This document shows positions 28,401 to 35,426 of a stretch of 64,000 nucleotides of DNA, one piece after another. Each line of letters begins with the position of its first letter. The first letter of the stretch is position 1. The notes beneath the pieces are model-generated. The model ran no database searches and was not told the origin of the DNA. It saw only the letters and a program-made list of their open reading frames with translations. Origin of the DNA: JBEEPE01 sp964489645 (GTDB taxonomy: Bacteria > Verrucomicrobiota > Verrucomicrobiia > Chthoniobacterales > Chthoniobacteraceae); assembly GCA_964489645.1 (NCBI GenBank), contig CAZAZT010000003.1, positions 1 to 64,000 of the forward strand, in the 5' to 3' direction. The translations under genes and the position numbers were made by a program.

Positions 28401-28583
28401 GTCTGCGGTGACGGGGACGATGGGGAGTTTGTGAGGCGGTCTGTGAGGCGGGCCTTCGGGCGGGCGGCGACGCTGGCAGAGGTGTCTGCGGGGATGGAGT
28501 TCATCCGAGCGGTGGGTGAGAGGGGGCGGGTCGAGTTCTGTCGCGCGTTATTGAATGCGAACGAGTTTGTGTACATCGATTGA
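25404..28583 (+). CDS. Large exported DUF1549/DUF1553 haem-c protein with inserted domain
   Basis: About 1059 residues from ATG 25404; a GTG at 25395 is the other option. A signal or anchor follows a long basic leader (RLWCGFFLWLVLSICASWG). CLQCH near residue 68 is the haem-c motif of the planctomycete cytochrome domain. A segment of about 190 residues at roughly 160-320, strand-rich with many Trp and Gly, then separates it from DUF1549; the first pair in this window lacks this insert. DUF1549 has HWLDVVRYADTNGHERDEF and CHDHKYDP; DUF1553 has NRLWMHHFGRPIFSNPNDLG and ends NANEFVYID. The insert resembles a jelly-roll carbohydrate-binding domain, an inference. The DUF1501 partner follows after three bases. 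Confidence 0.9.
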   Translation: MQSAVDSFVRGWRSVWKERGLNSLRRLWCGFFLWLVLSICASWGEVTVAGDAGRLFNERVWPLLEGKCLQCHGVEKQKGGLRLDSREGLMRGGEGGPVVVVGDPSKGSLMRAVHSTDEELQMPPKERLSAAEISVLGRWIAGGAPWPDPVAVLYEDGDAIFGEFRSGNGRMRMVTDDIHSGTSAMGVTSLQREAAKVTGWGFVIRENPGPGQYRFLRFAWRKRGGGSALLEIASSGRWPDAKVAKGRYVAGPNTTGWAAVEVGCDAPEQWTVVVCDLWKDMGDFTFTGIAPTCDRGDEVLFDGMVLGRDRASVESYVAGSGIATYVDPSRRVGNAWEDTENPVRKIWRGERLDLWSFRKPVRPEVPGPATANPVDAFIEEPLRKRGLSMSPSAGPAVLLRRLSHDLLGLPPREGEVERFELECDRVGVDAAYAALVERYLDDPAYGERWARHWLDVVRYADTNGHERDEFRPDMWRYRDYVVGSFRRDKPYDRFIREQLAGDLVLKDPKGHPEDGAAVEAVVGSGFLRLGLFDSTAPIFQEQRKAANEWMADVVNTTGSAFLGLTLSCCNCHDHKYDPLTQADHFRFRALFAGMVVRDDVSVDRPERTREVLRMSAELEERAKASDSAASTLIEPAKRRIREERIAKLPEAVRGVFLVPEERWDEAAKRVAAPHLGAVKVSEKEALDGSSEDVRKEHGRLKKESESLRKSRPMFEKAVTVSQGAPEPVKLFFQGDHTEPREEVAPGFLTFFDPAPVRLKGGSGSVWGGRAALADWIVSEDNPFTARVMMNRLWMHHFGRPIFSNPNDLGFGGGKPSHPALLDWLAVEFRARGWSVKAMHRLMVTSRAYRQSSEASSEGVREDPDNVLFWRQNVRRSDAETMRDGMLAVAGLLRDRAGGRPMWPPLPEEVLRAQPGVLEALEGKDGGRRQGWFTDGEEECDVRSIYLVQKRTVPIPFLQVFDLPDTAVSCARRDVTTVAPQALNLLNSDFTWRMARGLAGVCGDGDDGEFVRRSVRRAFGRAATLAEVSAGMEFIRAVGERGRVEFCRALLNANEFVYID

Positions 28584-28586
28584 GCC

Positions 28587-30044
28587 ATGAAGGATTCTTT
28601 GAGCACTGGATACGATCTGACGCGTCGGGATGCGTTGTTGCGTGTGGGCGGCGGGGCGGGTGCGATTGCTCTGGCGGCGATGGGCGGCGCGCGTGCGTCG
28701 AACTATGTGCAGGACAGGGCGATCGATCTGATGCGACCGCTGTCACCTCGGCAGGGGCATTTTGCGGGGAAAGCGAAACGGATCCTTTGGTTGTTCCAGT
28801 ATGGGGGTGCGCCTGCGGTGGATCTTTTCGATCACAAACCTGAGTTGTATGCGTTGAATGGGAAGCCGTTACCGGAATCGATCAAGGGCAAGGCGAGCAA
28901 GGTGGGAGGGGTGTTGAATTCGTCGGTGGACCGGTTGTTGGCGGAACCTTTTGCGTTTTCGAGGCATGGGAGAAGCGGTCAGTGGGTGAGCGATCTGATG
29001 CCGCACACAGCGCGGCACGTGGACGATCTGTGTTTCATCAAGTCGATGCACTCGGAGTCGTCCAACCATGCTCCGGCGACGTATCAGATGAACACGGGGG
29101 TGATCCTTGGGGACCGGCCGAGTCTGGGTTCGTGGGTGACATACGGGTTGGGGTCGGAGGGGGAGAATCTGCCGGGTTTCATGGTCTTGTCTGAGGTGGG
29201 CGGTTTTGGGGGGACGGCGAATTGGTCGAACGCTTTTTTGCCTGCGGCGTTTCAGGCGACGAAGTTCCGGAATGAGGGTGATGCGGTGTTTAACCTGAAG
29301 CCGCGTAGGGAGTTGGAGGGAACGCAGCGGCGGACGTTGGATTTGATCCAGGAGTTGAACCGGGGCCATGCGGCGGGACGTGCGGTACCGGACCTTCAGG
29401 GCCGTATGGCGTCGTATGAGCTGGCGTATCGGATGCAGTCGGCGGCGATGGAGGTGGGCGATTTTGGGGATGAGAGTGCGGCGACGTTGGAGTTGTACGG
29501 GGTGAATGATGGGATGCGGATCAAGGCGCAGTATGGGCGTCAGTGTTTGATGGCGAGGCGGTTATTGGAGCGGGGTGTGAGGGTGGTGCAGGTCTATCAG
29601 GGGGTGGACAAGTACGGTTGGGATGGGCACGACGACAATCAGGCGTATGCGCGTCGGAACGCGATGCAGACGGATCAGGCGACGGGAGCTTTGTTGGTGG
29701 ACTTGAAGCGTCGGGGGATGTTGGAGGATACGCTGGTGATTTGGGCGGGAGAGTTTGGTCGTACGCCGATGTTACAGGGGAGCAAGGGGCGTAATCACAA
29801 TCCGTATGGGTTCACGGTTTGGCTTGCGGGGGGAGGGGTACGGGGCGGGCAGAGCATTGGGACGACGGATGCTGTGGGTTTACGAGCGGAGGAGGATCCG
29901 GTGTCGGTGAAGGATTTCCATGCGACGATCTTGCATGCGGTGGGTTTGAGGAATGACGACCTGTTCTTCGAGCACAACGGCCGGCCGGAGCGATTGACGG
30001 GGGTGGCGGGGACGGGGAAGGTGGTGAAGGGCGTATTCGCGTGA
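28587..30044 (+). CDS. DUF1501 domain protein
   Basis: 485 residues, complete. Twin-arginine-like signal TRRDALLRVGGGAGAIALAAMGG. Family motifs: FQYGGAPAVDLFDHKPELYALNGK near 72, FIKSMHSESSNHAPATYQMNTG near 150, YGWDGHDDN near 347, and the C-terminal GRTPMLQGSKGRNHNPYGF. It starts three bases after the DUF1553 gene and ends 219 bases before a convergent amidohydrolase gene. The alkaline-phosphatase-like fold suggests a metal-dependent hydrolase, but no DUF1501 reaction is established. It is distinct from the two other DUF1501 proteins in the window in its mid-region, so these are paralogues rather than recent copies. Confidence 0.93.
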   Translation: MKDSLSTGYDLTRRDALLRVGGGAGAIALAAMGGARASNYVQDRAIDLMRPLSPRQGHFAGKAKRILWLFQYGGAPAVDLFDHKPELYALNGKPLPESIKGKASKVGGVLNSSVDRLLAEPFAFSRHGRSGQWVSDLMPHTARHVDDLCFIKSMHSESSNHAPATYQMNTGVILGDRPSLGSWVTYGLGSEGENLPGFMVLSEVGGFGGTANWSNAFLPAAFQATKFRNEGDAVFNLKPRRELEGTQRRTLDLIQELNRGHAAGRAVPDLQGRMASYELAYRMQSAAMEVGDFGDESAATLELYGVNDGMRIKAQYGRQCLMARRLLERGVRVVQVYQGVDKYGWDGHDDNQAYARRNAMQTDQATGALLVDLKRRGMLEDTLVIWAGEFGRTPMLQGSKGRNHNPYGFTVWLAGGGVRGGQSIGTTDAVGLRAEEDPVSVKDFHATILHAVGLRNDDLFFEHNGRPERLTGVAGTGKVVKGVFA

Positions 30045-30263
30045 GCGGAGGTGGGATGAGCGCGCGATAATTCGATCGATATTTGGGAGTGGATGGTTGA
30101 TGCCAGGATTGGCTGGGATGCTTATCAGCCTGCCGTGCTTGCGGATACGCGTCGGACGTGATGCGTTTGCTCGTCCATCAATGGCCGGCGAACCTTTTGC
30201 GAGGGTGTGCCGGATGTTCGTCCTCTGAATGTTCCTCGAAACGGCCTCGACCGTGCAGACTCC

Positions 30264-31205
30264 TTAGGGTCGGCGACCGGGGCGATCGAGCCAGCGATAC
30301 GCTTGTTTTGCGTTGAGGGCCGCGAACTTGGTGAGGGCTTTTGGTCCTTTTGCGCTGACGTATTCGAAGGAAAGGCGTTGTTGGACGGCGTAATCACCGG
30401 CCCGTTCCGAGTTAGGCCAATCGCTTCCGTAGATCACGCGATCCTCACCGAAGGCGTTCCAGACTACATCGAAGTAGGGTTGGTAGAATGCGACCTGTTC
30501 GGGGGCCTTTGCGCCATTTCGGGAAGCGCCTCCCATGAATGCGGAGACCTTGCAGGCGACGTTTGATTGTTGTCCGGCGGCACGCATCCCTTCGGCCCAA
30601 TCGGCGGGAGGGGCGTCTTTGGTGATGGCGACATTCCCCATGTGGTTCACCACACATTGGAGGGTGCGAACTTTTGCGGCGAGTTGCGCGACGAGGCCGG
30701 GGTTTTCTGGACCGCCGTTGATGTCGAGCATCAGGCCGAGTTCGGAGAGGAGTTGGAAGGGGCGGAGGGTGTTGGATTCGATGCTTGTGCGAACCAGTGC
30801 GCTCGAGATGCGGATCCCTCGGAAAAGAGGATTTGCGGCGAATCGGCGGATGTTCTTCTCGAACTCGGGTTCCTCGGGTTTCACGTGACCCACGATCCCG
30901 ACGACGAATGGGTCGTCTTTCGCGATATCGAGGAGCCATTGGTTATCCTCAAGTCGCGGACTGGCTTCCACGATGACAGTGCCGGTCACCTTGCGATGGT
31001 GCGTTATGGCGCGGAGGTGCGAAGGAAGAACGGTACGGTAGATTGCGGTCCCTTTTCCTGGCCAAGGAACGCCTTCAGGGCGTGTGGGGTCGTAGAAATG
31101 GGTGTGGCAATCGATGATGTCCAACGCGTCGCCTTGGGCGAGCGTTGCCAAGGATGGCCCGAGCAGCGCTCCTGCGCTGAGGTGGAGGAAATCGCGACGG
31201 AACAT
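30264..31205 (-). CDS. Exported amidohydrolase-family protein
   Basis: About 313 residues from ATG 31205. The frame is open upstream into the DUF1501 gene but that part lies over its neighbour. A twin-arginine-like signal (MFRRDFLHLSAGALLGP) precedes the metal motif DCHTHFYDP near residue 35, typical of amidohydrolase_2 (PF04909) TIM barrels. VVNHMGNVAI near 190 and VIYGSDWPNSERAG near 272 carry the other expected His and Asp ligands. Family members are lactonases, decarboxylases or deaminases. It is the last gene of a five-gene minus-strand run, 11 bases after the DUF1501 stop, so it probably acts on a product of that exported system. The substrate is unknown. Confidence 0.88.
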   Translation of the reverse strand: MFRRDFLHLSAGALLGPSLATLAQGDALDIIDCHTHFYDPTRPEGVPWPGKGTAIYRTVLPSHLRAITHHRKVTGTVIVEASPRLEDNQWLLDIAKDDPFVVGIVGHVKPEEPEFEKNIRRFAANPLFRGIRISSALVRTSIESNTLRPFQLLSELGLMLDINGGPENPGLVAQLAAKVRTLQCVVNHMGNVAITKDAPPADWAEGMRAAGQQSNVACKVSAFMGGASRNGAKAPEQVAFYQPYFDVVWNAFGEDRVIYGSDWPNSERAGDYAVQQRLSFEYVSAKGPKALTKFAALNAKQAYRWLDRPGRRP

Positions 31206-31216
31206 GGTGTTCGTGA

Positions 31217-32641
31217 TCAGGAGTTCCGTGCGGTCAGTTCTGGGATGGGATGGCCATCGTCCACGAGCGGGGTGGGGCGTCCGTTGAAATCGGTGATGGT
31301 CGTCTTTGAGGCGTCGATTCCCAGGTGATTGTAGATGGTTGCGAGGAAGTCGTGCGCGTTGCATGCGCGTTCGACGACATCTTCACCGCGTTTGTCGGAT
31401 GCGCCGATGACGCCGCCGGTCTGGATGCCGCCACCTGCCCAGATGTTGCTGAATGCGCGGGGCCAGTGATCGCGTCCGGGTTGGAGGGTTCCGGCGGGTG
31501 CGCTAGCGTCACCTGCACCGGTGCTGGGACTGTACTCGATTTTCGGTGTGCGCCCGAACTCGCCGGTCACGACAACGAGGACGCGTTTGTCGAGGCCCCG
31601 TGCGTAAACATCTTCGATGAGAGCGGATACTGCCTGATCGTAGGCGCCGCAGCGGAATCGTAGGGCATCGAAGATGTGTTGGTTGACCGCGTGGTCATCC
31701 CAGTTGCCAACGCGGCCACAGAGCGGGCCGCTGAGGCTGCTTGTGACGATCTCGACCCCGGCTTCGACGAGGCGGCGAGCGAGGAGGAGCTGTTGACCCC
31801 ACCGGTTGCGTCCGTAACGGTCGCGGGTGCGGGCGTCCTCTTTGGAGAGGTCGAAGGCGTCGCGGGTGCGGGGGTTGGTGAGGAGCGTCATGGCTTGGGA
31901 CTCGAACTGATCGATGGCGCCGAGTTCGCCGAGGGTATCGAACCCGCGTTCGAGTTGGTCCAAGCGTTTGCGGAGGGCGACGCGATCGCTTAGGCGTGCG
32001 ACCTCTGCAGCGTCGGACAGACCGATATTTGGCACCTCGAAGTCGGGGCGACTTGGATCGCCGGTGACGGCGAACGGGGCGTAAGCGGCGCCCACGTAGA
32101 CGGGGCCGTTGTATTCGAGCACGGGATTGACGGTGACGTAGTTGGGGAGCGGATTGTCCCGTCCGCCCTGTTTGGAGCGGAGGTAAGTGACTGCGGACAT
32201 CCAATCGGGGAGACGTGGTTTGGGTTTGTCGCGTGTGTCCATGTCTCCCGACAGCATCTGCATCGATCCGGCGGGGTGTCCTGCGGCCTTTTGGTGCATG
32301 GACCGGACGATGGTGAACTTGTCGGCAATCTTCGCTTGGAGGGGAAGAAGTTCGGTGATGCGTGTGCCTGGGACTTTGGTGGCGATGGTGCTGAACGGGC
32401 CGCGGTACTCGCTGCCAGCGTCGGGCTTGGGATCGTAAGTGTCCACATGCGAACAGCCGCCGGGTTGCCAGACCATGATGACGGAGTTCCTCGCGTTGCT
32501 GTTGCCTCGTTCGGGAGAGGCGGCGCGGATGCGGAAGAGTTCGGGAAGCCCGAGGCTTGCGAATCCTGTCAATCCGATCCGCATGAAGCCGCGTCGGTCG
32601 AGCGGGCCTGCACAGTTTCTCAAGGAGAATGGGTTCGACAT
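31217..32641 (-). CDS. DUF1501 domain protein
   Basis: 474 residues. Twin-arginine signal RRGFMRIGLTGFASLGLP. Motifs: MVWQPGGCSHVDTYDPKP near 55, IVRSMHQKAAGHPAGSMQM near 112, and VVVTGEFGRTPKIEYSPSTGAG with GRDHWPRAFSNIWAGGG in the C-terminal half. Fourth gene of a five-gene operon, 4 bases after the cytochrome-WD40 gene and 11 bases before the amidohydrolase gene. In the PVC literature this DUF1501 is commonly paired with DUF1549/DUF1553 and PPC proteins, as here. The function is unproven. Confidence 0.93.
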   Translation of the reverse strand: MSNPFSLRNCAGPLDRRGFMRIGLTGFASLGLPELFRIRAASPERGNSNARNSVIMVWQPGGCSHVDTYDPKPDAGSEYRGPFSTIATKVPGTRITELLPLQAKIADKFTIVRSMHQKAAGHPAGSMQMLSGDMDTRDKPKPRLPDWMSAVTYLRSKQGGRDNPLPNYVTVNPVLEYNGPVYVGAAYAPFAVTGDPSRPDFEVPNIGLSDAAEVARLSDRVALRKRLDQLERGFDTLGELGAIDQFESQAMTLLTNPRTRDAFDLSKEDARTRDRYGRNRWGQQLLLARRLVEAGVEIVTSSLSGPLCGRVGNWDDHAVNQHIFDALRFRCGAYDQAVSALIEDVYARGLDKRVLVVVTGEFGRTPKIEYSPSTGAGDASAPAGTLQPGRDHWPRAFSNIWAGGGIQTGGVIGASDKRGEDVVERACNAHDFLATIYNHLGIDASKTTITDFNGRPTPLVDDGHPIPELTARNS

Positions 32642-32645
32642 AGGA

Positions 32646-35426
32646 CTATGGCTTTTTTGGGGTTATGGAGGGGTTTGGTTGGAAGAGTGCAAGTTCCTTG
32701 CCGCTGGAGGCGTCCCAGAGGCGCAGCGCGCTGTCTTCACCACCGGCGATGATGGTTCCCGTGGGGGATGTCGCTGCTGCGGCTTGGACGAAGTCCGGAA
32801 GGTTGGTGATCGAGCGGACTTCGGAGGCGTCGTCCCCGATGATGCGCACTTGATTGTCCCCGGAGGAGGTGAGGATCTGGTTGGTGGACCCGAGGAACTG
32901 GAGGGAGGTGATCTCCTTTTTCCAACTGGTGAGCTTTTTCTTCCTCTCGCCAAGGGCCATATCCCAGACATTGACCACACCATCCGCGCCGCCAGTGGCA
33001 ACGACCCGGCCATCGACGCGGAAGGCTGCGGCGGTGACTTGATGGGTGTGGGCTTCGAGGAGGTAGACGTGTTTCCCCGAGGAGACTTCCGTGACTTTGG
33101 CGAGGCGGTCTGCGCCTCCGGACACGAGCCATTTTCCGTCGGGCGAGAAATCGACGGCGAGGACTGCATCGCGGTGGCGTTCTTTCCACGCCGCGACTTG
33201 TTGACCGGTCGATGCGTTCCAGATGTGAACGTCACCGGATCGAGAAGGGTCACCGGATCCGGTTGCGATGAGTTTTCCATCGGGGCTGAAGCGTGCGCAG
33301 TTCACTCGGCCGCTGAATGGGGATGTGCCGGTGATGTTGCCGATTGTCCGTTCGAGGCGCCAGTCGGAGAGGCGTTTTGAGCGGAGTTCCGATCCGTCCG
33401 CGAGCGTGCAACGGACTTGATCGTCGATCACGCGGAGCGCGATGGGGGAGACCGCTTTTTGAGGTTTGAGGAGACCGATTGGCCGACTTGAGGAGATGGC
33501 CCAACTGCGGATGCGACCGTCTTTGTCGACCGCGTGCACGGTAGCATTTGCGGCTCCGAAGGCCATGAGACTGGCGGTGGGTTGTGCCTTCCCTGAAGCC
33601 TCCTTGATCTTGGCGATCTGGTTTGTCGCCTCGGTCTGTGCTGTCTCGGATTTTTGGATGACCTCTTTCGCGTTCTTGGCGTTCTCTGCGTTCCGTTTTC
33701 GGGCCTCTTCCATCCGTGCGATATGGGCTTCGCCGTCCTTCACCTGGTTGTGGGAGTTTGCGACGAGTGTTTCGGCGGAGATGAACGCCTTTTTGGTTGT
33801 ATCGATCTTGTTGAGAGCGTCGCGGCGTTTCGTGGTCAGTGCTGCGTCCGGCTTCCCGTCGGGCGCGGCCTTGATCGCCATTTCGACGTCGGCGAGTTCC
33901 TTCTCTGCGGCGGTGAACGCGTCTTTCGCTGGGGGGACCGCTTTCTCGCGTTCGGGTAATGTTTTGCGTGCGGTGGCGATCAGATCGGTGGTGCGTTTGG
34001 TGTGGTTATCCAGATCTTTCACCTCGTTCTCGAGTTTGGTGACGACCGATTTTTGGAACGCGACCTCGAGTGCGGCGCGTGCGATGTCCCGTTCGAGTGA
34101 CTCGATGGATGCGGTGGTTTCGCTATCGCCTCCGAGTTCCGCGAGAAGGGTTCCGCTCGGAAGTTCGATGACGCGGATCTTGCCGGAGTCGATGGCGAGA
34201 GCTGCGCGCGCTCCGTCCGCTGAGACGCACAGTCCGACGGCGTTCGGGGTCTTGATGGATGTGTTCGGTTCGACTTTCTGCGTGGCGTGCAGGCGCAGGG
34301 TTTGATCTTTTGCAAGGATGGCAAATGCGTTGCCTTGCAGGGGTTTGATATCATGCACGCCGCCGGTGACAGGGAACGTCAGTGGGCTGCTTGCGGGCAT
34401 GCCCTTGATGGGTTGGATTGTGACGTTGCCGGAGGGATCTGCGGTGATGAGTGCGGATGAGTCTCCCGTCCAACTTAGGATATCCTGGCTCGATCCGGTC
34501 TTTCGCTGGTGAACCGAGGCACCTGAATCGATGTTCCGCACTTCGATCTCTCCGGACTCCAGGAGGAATGCGATGTGAGAATCGTCTGGTGCAGGAACGA
34601 TGGCGAAGGGCTTCGCTGCGAGGGGTGTTCCGATCGCTCGCTCTTTCTGTGGCGATGAAGTGCTGAGGAGTGTGGGGGTGTTGTCCGCTTTGACGAACAC
34701 ATCGTGCGAGGATGAGTTTGAGGGAGTCCTTGGGGCGGAATCAGGTTGGGAGATGGGTGTTGTGGGGAGGGTGTCCCGTCTCCAGAGCTTGATCTCGCGG
34801 AAGCTGGTGGTGATGAGGGAATGTCCGTCTGGACTGAATGCGATGGAGTGGATGGAGGAGCGGTGCGCAGCGTTGGGGGTTCCGGCGGTGGGATCGCTGG
34901 GTGCTTTGGCGGGCAGGCGTGTTGCGGTGTCGTACGCGAACAGACGGTTGCCACGAGCGCAGAGGGCGTCGCGACCGTCAGGGCTGACTGCGACGGCGTA
35001 GATGGGGGCGGTTCCGGCGGGAAGAGGTTTCCAGACGATCTCGCGGGACGGCTTGATGGAATCTTTGGCGCCTTCGTCGATCCAGGCTGCGAGGACCTTG
35101 ATCTCAGCGGCGGAGAGGTCGCGCGCGCCGGATTTGTTGTTCTTCGGCGGCATGATTGCATCATCCTTGTGAAGAGCGGCTTGCACTACGGGGCTTTCGC
35201 TGGATTTCCCGGGTATCACGCCTGGGCCGGAGTCGCCTGTCTTCCGGATTTCGGCGGGCGATTCCATGTTGAGGCCACCTTTTGCGGTGGTCTTGTTGTG
35301 GCACGCGATGCAGTTGTTCTCGAGGAACGGGAAGACGTCTTTGTAGAAATCGACGGCGAACGCACTTGCCGTGGTGAGGCAGGTGGCGGCGGCGAACGAG
35401 AGGGCGTGGCGCAGTGGAGCGATCAC
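32646..35426 (-). CDS. Haem-c domain plus split WD40 propeller with coiled-coil insert
   Basis: 926 residues. Signal peptide at 1-24, then a planctomycete cytochrome domain with CIACH at 39-43. WD40-like repeats follow (FSPDGHSLITTSFREIKLW). At about residues 445-640 the propeller is interrupted by a Lys/Glu/Ala-rich coiled coil (VVTKLENEVKDLDNHTKR and onward). After it more WD40 units resume: FSPDGKLIATGSG, FSPDGKWLVSGGADRLAKV, FRVDGRVVATGGADGVVNVWD and EDSALRLWDASSG. Domain order is thus haem, half propeller, coiled coil, half propeller. A four-base overlap (ATGA, 35423-35426) ties it to the PPC gene upstream. It could scaffold the other exported proteins of the operon; this is inference. 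Confidence 0.88.
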   Translation of the reverse strand: MIAPLRHALSFAAATCLTTASAFAVDFYKDVFPFLENNCIACHNKTTAKGGLNMESPAEIRKTGDSGPGVIPGKSSESPVVQAALHKDDAIMPPKNNKSGARDLSAAEIKVLAAWIDEGAKDSIKPSREIVWKPLPAGTAPIYAVAVSPDGRDALCARGNRLFAYDTATRLPAKAPSDPTAGTPNAAHRSSIHSIAFSPDGHSLITTSFREIKLWRRDTLPTTPISQPDSAPRTPSNSSSHDVFVKADNTPTLLSTSSPQKERAIGTPLAAKPFAIVPAPDDSHIAFLLESGEIEVRNIDSGASVHQRKTGSSQDILSWTGDSSALITADPSGNVTIQPIKGMPASSPLTFPVTGGVHDIKPLQGNAFAILAKDQTLRLHATQKVEPNTSIKTPNAVGLCVSADGARAALAIDSGKIRVIELPSGTLLAELGGDSETTASIESLERDIARAALEVAFQKSVVTKLENEVKDLDNHTKRTTDLIATARKTLPEREKAVPPAKDAFTAAEKELADVEMAIKAAPDGKPDAALTTKRRDALNKIDTTKKAFISAETLVANSHNQVKDGEAHIARMEEARKRNAENAKNAKEVIQKSETAQTEATNQIAKIKEASGKAQPTASLMAFGAANATVHAVDKDGRIRSWAISSSRPIGLLKPQKAVSPIALRVIDDQVRCTLADGSELRSKRLSDWRLERTIGNITGTSPFSGRVNCARFSPDGKLIATGSGDPSRSGDVHIWNASTGQQVAAWKERHRDAVLAVDFSPDGKWLVSGGADRLAKVTEVSSGKHVYLLEAHTHQVTAAAFRVDGRVVATGGADGVVNVWDMALGERKKKLTSWKKEITSLQFLGSTNQILTSSGDNQVRIIGDDASEVRSITNLPDFVQAAAATSPTGTIIAGGEDSALRLWDASSGKELALFQPNPSITPKKP

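Noticed and set aside
30045..30263. Terminator between the convergent DUF1501 and amidohydrolase genes
   Set aside because: No GC-rich stem with T-run found on either strand in this 219-base gap.
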